This document shows, piece by piece, positions 16,501-20,845 of a stretch of DNA of 20,845 nt (the stretch's first letter is position 1; each line of letters begins with the position of its first letter). Made by a program: the position numbers and the translations under genes. The DNA is from JAGBWK01 sp964544595 (GTDB lineage: Bacteria > Bacteroidota > Bacteroidia > Bacteroidales > Muribaculaceae): assembly GCA_964544595.1 (NCBI GenBank), contig CAZJBM010000035.1, positions 1 to 20,845 of the forward strand, written 5' to 3'. The notes beneath the pieces were generated by a model, which was not told where the DNA came from, did no database searches, and saw nothing but the letters and a program-made list of their open reading frames with translations.

Positions 16501-18497
16501 TCTCATCTGAAGGCTACAGCAACCTCAACCTCTCAGCCTTCTGCGGCAACGACTTCATCAGCTACGCGAAATACGACGTTGAATACTCAATCGACGGCGA
16601 GAACTACCATAAGTTCGGCGAATATATCCTTCCCAACCGCGGCTGGGTAGGCGGCGAAAACAAGCTCCCCGCCGAAGCCGACAACCAGAAGCGCGTATGG
16701 ATCCGCTTCATGGCCGACAAGGAATATAAGAGCGCCGACACCGGCTCGGTATTCACCGGCTCAGGCTGGGATACAGGCCACGCAGACAGCACCGACGGCT
16801 TCTCAATCGCCGAAGTGTTTGTCCTCGCCGACTCTGACAACTCTACCGATGAAGTAGCTCCCAAGCTTCTCGTCACTATCCCCGAAAACAACTCTGTAGG
16901 CGCATCGGCCAACGGTCAGGTAATCCTTACCTTCGACGAGCGCGTGGTACTTGCTAACGACAACGCTACCCTCAACGGCGAGCCTATCTCCGGACAGGTA
17001 ACCGGCAAGACCGCTACCTTCAAGTATGCCGCTCTCGACTACAACAAGCAGTACACCTTCACCCTCCCCGCCGGATCAATCACCGACCGCAGCGGCAACG
17101 CCTTTGAAGGCACTACCATCACCTTCACCACTATGGAGCGCGTTCAGCCCGATGCCCGCCTCTTCGACGCTATCGTGGCTCAGGATGGCTCGGGTGACTA
17201 CCGTACAGTTCAGGAAGCTATCGACGCAGCTCCCTCAGGCCGCGCCAAACCATGGCTTATCTTCATCAAAGAAGGCTACTACAAAGAGCACGTCGACGTG
17301 CCCTCAAGCAAACCTTTCCTCCACTTCATCGGTGAAGGCAGCGACAAAGTGCGTATCTGCGACAACCGCGTATCGGGTGGCGATGGTGCAGTCCATGTAT
17401 CGATCGGCGCAACCGTTGTGGTTAACTCCAACGACTGCTACTTCGAAGGCATCTCTATGGAAAATGAGTATGGCCGCGACAACAACAGCGGTCCTCAGGC
17501 ACTCGCCCTCAACACCGGCGGCGACCGCATCGCGTTCAACAAGGTCAAGATGATTTCTTACCAGGACACCTGGATCACCCCCGGCAACTCTAAGGCTCGT
17601 AACTATGTAACCAACTCGTTCATCGAGGGTGCTGTAGACTTCATCTACAACTCAGGCGACGTGTTCATCGAGAACTCGATCCTCAACATCGTTCGTACCT
17701 CAGGCGGCTACATCGTAGCTCCGAGCCACGATAGAGACGTTGAATGGGGCTACGTGTTCCTCAACAACAAGATCACCGCTCCCGGCGTTCCCTCTAAGAC
17801 TTCTATATGGCTCGGCCGTCCTTGGCACAACTATCCCAAGACCGTGTTCATCAACACTATCGCCGAGGTTACCATCCCCGCTACCGGCTGGTATGAGACA
17901 ATGGGTGGTCTGCCCGTTATCTGGGCCGAGTACAACACTGTTGACGGCAACGGCAACCCTGTTGACCTCTCGCAGCGTCGCGACACTTACTACAAGACTG
18001 ATGAGAACGGCAACAAGGTTTACGGCAAGGCTAAGAACGTTCTTACCGCCGAAGAAGCCGCTCAGTACACTGTCAAGAACGTGATGTCGGGCACCGACAA
18101 CTGGCAGCCTAACGTCATCGCAGAGGCTTGCGCCGCTCCTACCGTTAAGTACACTCAGGGCAACGACGGTATCGTATGGGAGGCTGTTCCCTACGCTATC
18201 TGCTACGTTATCCGTCAGGACGGCAAGGTGGTTGACTTCACTACCGACACCCGCTGGGCTACCGCAACCGCCCGCGCTAACGCTAAGTACACCGTACAGT
18301 CAGTAAGCGAATATGGCGCACTCAGCCCCGAGGCTGAAGTGTCGGGCGTAGACGGCATCGACGGCATTGAAGCTGACGCCGCTAACGGCGAGGCTGAATA
18401 CTACAACCTCCAGGGTATACGTATCCAGTCGCCCGCTGCCGGTCAGGTCTACATCGTGGTTCGCGGTGGTAAGGTTTCTAAAGAACTCTATCGCTAA
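13518..18497 (+). CDS. Secreted acetylesterase-methylesterase fusion (CE12-like SGNH + CE8 pectin methylesterase)
   Basis: Signal peptide: residues 1-22. The SGNH/CE12-like domain (23-280) has Ser31, His-Asn-Asp at 98-100 and Asp250/His253. An Ig-like domain and two beta-sandwiches follow to about 760, all matching the preceding paralog. Added here are two InlB-B-like repeats (about 762-915), another sandwich (about 917-1108), an SbsA-type Ig domain (about 1110-1205) and a CE8 pectin methylesterase (about 1213-1530). The CE8 motifs are all present: Gly-Pro-Gln at 1325-1327, Gln1349-Asp1350-Thr-Trp, Gly-Ala-Val-Asp1374-Phe-Ile and Leu-Gly-Arg1434-Pro-Trp. These supply the oxyanion glutamine, acid, nucleophile and substrate arginine. 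An Fn3-like module and the Tyr-Tyr-Asn-Leu-Gln-Gly tail (about 1625-1659) finish it. One polypeptide could remove both acetyl and methyl esters from pectin. Codon bias is nearly as strong as in rpsA, which suggests high expression. Confidence 0.93.
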   Translation: MRKVLFSALSLLIALLPFTASAKKLHTIGDSTMANYNEESTIKGWGQMLQQFLEGIEVNNRAKSGSSSKGFYKAPEYWASSVQKQISAGDIVLIQFAHNDEKNGGMDGDEVIAYYKSIGDEAKANSTTSLGTTPSGTYKEYLRKYVEDTRKLGAEPILVAPICRKYFTGSTIRRNGRHDLGDSFDKLTANGPVSGQKVAESDHSMDYVYQMKEVAKEMNVPFVDLTTATKELYESYGDTKCTELLFTGGDGTHVNAMGATLIARRFCELAQAQGLLTEHIKLTSELTSSPSVIDFGNAYKGQSMTREFYISGFSMTPASGSLTITAPEGVKLSTDKINYSQQVVITYEKGSVIGTVYATAKFDEGTISGDITATNGTDTLIIPFTGTGIVLGGDTEVSAYWRLESNDNCDVTGPITSLGQNLVGMEVQRYSNPNANTVWPAESGFIADRKTQRTMIVGEVWPNDIDEVADRYIEYAVKAADGTTVNINNISMYLCGCGGNGMRCKVYYSKEENFANPVLMKHYDNMPANNMLLTAATPVLTLSGDEVLRVRIYPWYNGGASGKTICVSDVTISGMAEGNGENSGTPGSVYWSFNEGENSSTVAETTVPDLISSTSWSLGDNVFIKGIGTVQSTKLNSMNPVETVSGAVDDKTYVCFSIIPKKGVQFVPTRFKFSAAKFGTNGGAVDVVAIRDGVETSIAKNLSPNRNNAEEGASNYDLDLSAVNPGGRLDLYVRIYSLANNKQLGVGEVTVEGNYYGTPVTVPVYTISAESSDPEAGSVTTNPLGASFDEGTEITVTASENFGYHFQKWIDADGKEVSTANPYKFELNADTSLKAVYTKNNVYAVKVALEGGANVNQVQFAPEGNVVDGIHYYEEGDEITLTAINNRILTFTNWEDNSTDAARSVKVTSDLDLTASFSAEDYIVGWDFYFDEPGSERPADFKADSENAGLLSLHNAAGQTSGWLAGGVNKGGQRGKYCARIWKAMSVGNYFEISFSSEGYSNLNLSAFCGNDFISYAKYDVEYSIDGENYHKFGEYILPNRGWVGGENKLPAEADNQKRVWIRFMADKEYKSADTGSVFTGSGWDTGHADSTDGFSIAEVFVLADSDNSTDEVAPKLLVTIPENNSVGASANGQVILTFDERVVLANDNATLNGEPISGQVTGKTATFKYAALDYNKQYTFTLPAGSITDRSGNAFEGTTITFTTMERVQPDARLFDAIVAQDGSGDYRTVQEAIDAAPSGRAKPWLIFIKEGYYKEHVDVPSSKPFLHFIGEGSDKVRICDNRVSGGDGAVHVSIGATVVVNSNDCYFEGISMENEYGRDNNSGPQALALNTGGDRIAFNKVKMISYQDTWITPGNSKARNYVTNSFIEGAVDFIYNSGDVFIENSILNIVRTSGGYIVAPSHDRDVEWGYVFLNNKITAPGVPSKTSIWLGRPWHNYPKTVFINTIAEVTIPATGWYETMGGLPVIWAEYNTVDGNGNPVDLSQRRDTYYKTDENGNKVYGKAKNVLTAEEAAQYTVKNVMSGTDNWQPNVIAEACAAPTVKYTQGNDGIVWEAVPYAICYVIRQDGKVVDFTTDTRWATATARANAKYTVQSVSEYGALSPEAEVSGVDGIDGIEADAANGEAEYYNLQGIRIQSPAAGQVYIVVRGGKVSKELYR

Positions 18498-18518
18498 TCT
18501 CCTTGATTCATAAATCAG

Positions 18519-18561
18519 TCGGAGGTGTTCCCGCAGGGGGAATCACCTCCGACTTTTTTTA
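18519..18561 (+). terminator. Strong rho-independent terminator of the esterase-fusion gene
   Basis: GTCGGAGGTG (18519-18528) pairs with CACCTCCGAC (18545-18554). TTCCC/GGGAA extends the stem inside, past one bulged T. Seven T's follow at 18555-18561. It starts 21 bases after the stop codon. Confidence 0.93.
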
Positions 18562-18573
18562 TGGGACAGGCTT
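18558..18573 (+). repeat. Left arm of a 16-bp perfect inverted repeat flanking the barrel gene
   Basis: TTTTATGGGACAGGCT is the exact reverse complement of 20710-20725. It starts inside the T run of the preceding terminator and lies 33 bp beyond the 3' end of the outer-membrane gene. Confidence 0.65.
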
Positions 18574-18606
18574 TATGGCCGGTCGTCGCGGTAGCGCGTC
18601 GGCCGG

Positions 18607-20691
18607 TCATTTCAATATGCCCGACGTCACGCCCGACTGCTGCGAGGCTTCGTTGCCGCGCTCCACTTTCTTGCCGAATCCGAAAGTGTAGGTGGCCGTA
18701 AGTCTAACCGAAGCGTGGTCGTTGATCGAGGTGGTCTGCTCGGTTTTGTCGTAATATCGGCTGCGGATCACTTTTTTGTCGCTCTGCCAGTTCCATCTGC
18801 CGAAGTTGAAAATGAAGAGCTGAACGTTCCACGACGCGTTTCCCCAGCCCGCTTTGAGCATATAATAGGTCTTAGTCGTCATCCATGCGTCGCTTTTAGC
18901 GCCTAAAGGTATGCGCTGAGGAGCGTAATAGATGCCGGAGAAAGAGAAATTGCCGATATAATAGTTGGCTTGAAACGCGTAGACGAAGTTGGTGAAGTCG
19001 TGATTGAACGGAGCTCCGTTGTGAACGCTTACGGCATTGAGCTGCGCGGTGAGTTGCAGTTTCCTTTCAAGCAGCCTTGCGGTAGCGTAGATGCCGTAGT
19101 CCGATTTGGAGTATGCCCCGCCGGGTTGCTCGATTTCGCGCAGAATACCGGTTGAGGTAGGCTTGTAGTTATAGACATACCTGTTGTCGACAATCCATGT
19201 CGAGGCAAAGACCGAGAAGTTGAATTTGTTGTTGGGAATATACGTGTAATTCATGCTCGCGTCGTAGCTGCGGTATGACAGGAGATTGGGATTGCCGGTA
19301 TAGCTCATCAGCGGATTGCTCTGAATGACGGCTGCCGACCGATCGCTCGCCGCCGGGGCGAGGGTAGAGTGGTGAAACTCGGCTATCGCCGAATGGCGTT
19401 CGTCGGGAGAATATTGGAGTGAGAAATCTATCCAGGGCGTTAACGTATTCTTCTTAAAGTCGACATACTCCTGGCGGTCCCAGTTCAGGCCTACATCGAG
19501 CGATCCGTAGAAGTTGCCTTTCGAGAGGCTGTATTGCGCGTCGGGACCCAGCCGGTAAGCCGAGCCGTAGTCGCTTCGGTTGGCTGTCCCCGCATAGTTG
19601 GTGTTGTTTTTGTTGATGACGCCATGGAGCGATGTGTTGAGGTTACCCCAGTCTCCGAAGGAGTGGCTGAAAGTGAGCTCGGCGTCGGTGCGGTGGGTAT
19701 TGTCGGTCGCGGCATTGAAATATGGGTCGCTCCCGCTCTCGGCATACAGGCTCGAAGTGTTGGTATGGGAATAGGCGTAACTCGGCGAAAAGGTTATGGA
19801 GTTGTTGTCATCGAGGATGAAATTCCATAGCCCTGAGTAGGATATTGAATTAACCCTCGACGCATCCCGCTGCCCGAAGTCGGTAGGCGAGGCAAGCGCA
19901 GGCTCGTAATAGATGCGGCCCGAGGCGTTGTCGGTGTGCGTGTTGTCGAAATTCGCGCCTATCGTGTTCTGGATAGTGATTTTATCGGTGGCATACAGCG
20001 CCTTGAAGGTGGGCCAATAAGTGCGTCGTCGCTTCGATCCGTCGTCTTGAATCGAGCGGCGGGTGAAAGAGTTGACCGTGCCGTCGGGCTGCGGCAACCG
20101 GAATGTCTCGTTGATGTCGGAGCCGCAATGATTCTGATTGATGTAGAACGCGCCGGCCGCTATGTCAAATGTCATTCGCTTATATTGCAATTTGCTGTAA
20201 AGACTAAGTTGGCCGGCATTGGTGGATATTTCCCAGCCGTAGCTTTTCACGTAGCCCCCGTATTCATATTGTTGCATCACGAAATTCACCACGCGGGCCT
20301 TCCCCTGGAAGCGGGGGTCGGAAGGAAAAACGTAATATTCCACCTTTTTCACGTCCTGCATCCTCATTCCCTCCAGAGTCTCTTTAGATGCGGGCAGATA
20401 GTCGACGAATATGTCGACGCTCCTCCCGGCTAAATCCTTGATCTCGTCGTTGGCCGACAGCTGCAACTGCGGTATCGCCATGCGGTTGAGGAGGTCGGTG
20501 GCTGTCTGCGAGGCGTTTTTCTGCTTCGGGGTCGGAATGTAGGTCGACACGTCGGCGCCGAGCCTCTGGTTGCTGCTCTCTACGACCACTTCGTTTAGTT
20601 CTTTTGTCGCAATCGAGTCATTGTCAACTGTTTGCGCCGTTGTGATTGCTGCCGGGAAGGCGCATAGAATCCCTATTGTCAAACGTTTCAT
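18607..20691 (-). CDS. Outer-membrane beta-barrel protein, TonB-receptor-like (PF14905 type)
   Basis: Signal peptide: residues 1-19, ending Thr-Thr-Ala before Gln20. A short N-terminal segment contains Glu-Leu-Asn-Glu-Val-Val-Val-Glu (31-38), the junction that normally joins a carboxypeptidase-regulatory-like domain to a TonB-type plug. The regulatory-like domain itself is missing. A plug-like region (about 40-150) with Val-Asp-Ile-Phe-Val-Asp and Val-Glu-Tyr-Tyr-Val precedes many amphipathic strands (about 155-690), ending Tyr-Thr-Phe-Gly-Phe-Gly. The length (694) and absence of SusC features, together with no SusD neighbour, point to the 'outer membrane beta-barrel family protein' group of unknown cargo, not to a SusC glycan importer. 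It converges with the esterase-fusion gene, whose terminator lies between. No TAnnTTTG promoter is visible ahead of the ATG. A repeat arm occupies that region. Confidence 0.88.
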   Translation of the reverse strand: MKRLTIGILCAFPAAITTAQTVDNDSIATKELNEVVVESSNQRLGADVSTYIPTPKQKNASQTATDLLNRMAIPQLQLSANDEIKDLAGRSVDIFVDYLPASKETLEGMRMQDVKKVEYYVFPSDPRFQGKARVVNFVMQQYEYGGYVKSYGWEISTNAGQLSLYSKLQYKRMTFDIAAGAFYINQNHCGSDINETFRLPQPDGTVNSFTRRSIQDDGSKRRRTYWPTFKALYATDKITIQNTIGANFDNTHTDNASGRIYYEPALASPTDFGQRDASRVNSISYSGLWNFILDDNNSITFSPSYAYSHTNTSSLYAESGSDPYFNAATDNTHRTDAELTFSHSFGDWGNLNTSLHGVINKNNTNYAGTANRSDYGSAYRLGPDAQYSLSKGNFYGSLDVGLNWDRQEYVDFKKNTLTPWIDFSLQYSPDERHSAIAEFHHSTLAPAASDRSAAVIQSNPLMSYTGNPNLLSYRSYDASMNYTYIPNNKFNFSVFASTWIVDNRYVYNYKPTSTGILREIEQPGGAYSKSDYGIYATARLLERKLQLTAQLNAVSVHNGAPFNHDFTNFVYAFQANYYIGNFSFSGIYYAPQRIPLGAKSDAWMTTKTYYMLKAGWGNASWNVQLFIFNFGRWNWQSDKKVIRSRYYDKTEQTTSINDHASVRLTATYTFGFGKKVERGNEASQQSGVTSGILK

Positions 20692-20704
20692 TGCTTGCCA
20701 TTAG

Positions 20705-20845
20705 TTAAGAGCCTGTCCCATAAAATCTGTTAAAGCTGAGGCGGTCAGCCATTGAGCAGAGTTGTTGGTGTGATGAGGGAGTGCGCTTTAGAAGCCGTCG
20801 CTCGGTCACAATGCGACGGCATTGCTCCCTCCCGTCGCCTCCAAA
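20705..20845 (-). other. Repeat-like structured segment at the window edge (possible mobile-element end)
   Basis: The segment begins with the right inverted-repeat arm (AGCCTGTCCCATAAAA, 20710-20725). It contains a nested structure: GAGGGAG (20775-20781) with CTCCCTC (20825-20831) outside, and GCCGTCGC (20794-20801) with GCGACGGC (20813-20820), an 8-bp perfect stem, inside. A minus-strand frame is open from the edge to a stop at 20705-20707 (46 codons) but resembles no family I know. The GAGCCTGTCCCATAA-type end and the dense symmetry suggest an insertion-sequence or MITE-like terminus where the assembly broke. That is inference, since no transposase is visible. Confidence 0.4.
20710..20725 (+). 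repeat. Right arm of the 16-bp inverted repeat
   Basis: AGCCTGTCCCATAAAA is the reverse complement of 18558-18573. It lies 18 bp upstream of the ATG of the outer-membrane barrel gene, where the promoter and leader would be expected. Confidence 0.65.

Noticed and set aside
18503..18691. 62-codon plus-strand frame after the fusion esterase
   Set aside because: It runs through the terminator hairpin and antisense to the end of the barrel gene, so it is not a credible gene.
18607..20691. Calling the barrel protein SusC
   Set aside because: It is too short at 694 residues, lacks the N-terminal regulatory-like domain and conserved SusC plug features, and has no SusD partner.

Overview
The window looks like a contig of a gut-type Bacteroidales bacterium, most likely close to Muribaculaceae or Prevotellaceae. 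Several things point there: perfect Bacteroidetes-type -7 boxes (TAnnTTTG) and A/T-rich leaders without Shine-Dalgarno sequences; an S1 protein of about 590 residues; a membrane-bound sensor/AraC regulator of the polysaccharide-utilisation type; a large outer-membrane barrel protein; and multidomain secreted pectin enzymes that share a C-terminal tail resembling a type IX secretion signal. The taxonomy is inferred from gene style, not from a marker search. The left edge opens with 14 C's inside an open frame. The right edge lies in a strongly structured, repeat-like segment. Both look like contig ends.

Layout: 1-2363 holds a large secreted protein of unknown function. It enters from outside the window, is visibly more A/T-rich than its neighbours, and is split by an apparent one-base frameshift near 1490. 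At 2510-4288 is rpsA (ribosomal protein S1, six S1 domains), with its own promoter, a structured leader and a three-hairpin 3' region ending in a strong terminator. A YbdG-like mechanosensitive channel follows (4605-5900). It converges with a two-gene minus-strand unit: a TfoX N-terminal-domain protein, apparently with a leaderless mRNA, followed by a DUF4038/GH140-type glycoside hydrolase.

The right half is a pectin-degradation island. Divergent from the tfoX-like gene is a membrane-spanning one-component regulator: a periplasmic beta-propeller, a Y_Y_Y domain, one transmembrane helix and an AraC DNA-binding domain, with no histidine kinase or receiver. Downstream lie two tandem paralogous secreted esterases. 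The first (812 aa) has a CE12-like SGNH acetylesterase followed by beta-sandwich domains. The second (1659 aa) repeats that whole architecture and adds InlB-like repeats, a further sandwich, an SbsA-type Ig domain and a complete CE8 pectin methylesterase. Both promoters carry the same T-rich box plus extra direct repeats, which are good candidates for the regulator's operator. A plausible scheme is that the regulator senses a pectin fragment in the periplasm and activates both esterases. They would strip acetyl and methyl esters from pectin, and the GH140-type enzyme would attack a side chain (apiose in rhamnogalacturonan II is the known GH140 substrate). No SusC/SusD pair or polysaccharide lyase is present in the window.

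The last gene is a minus-strand outer-membrane beta-barrel protein. It is flanked by a perfect 16-bp inverted repeat, one arm of which sits only 18 bp from its start codon.
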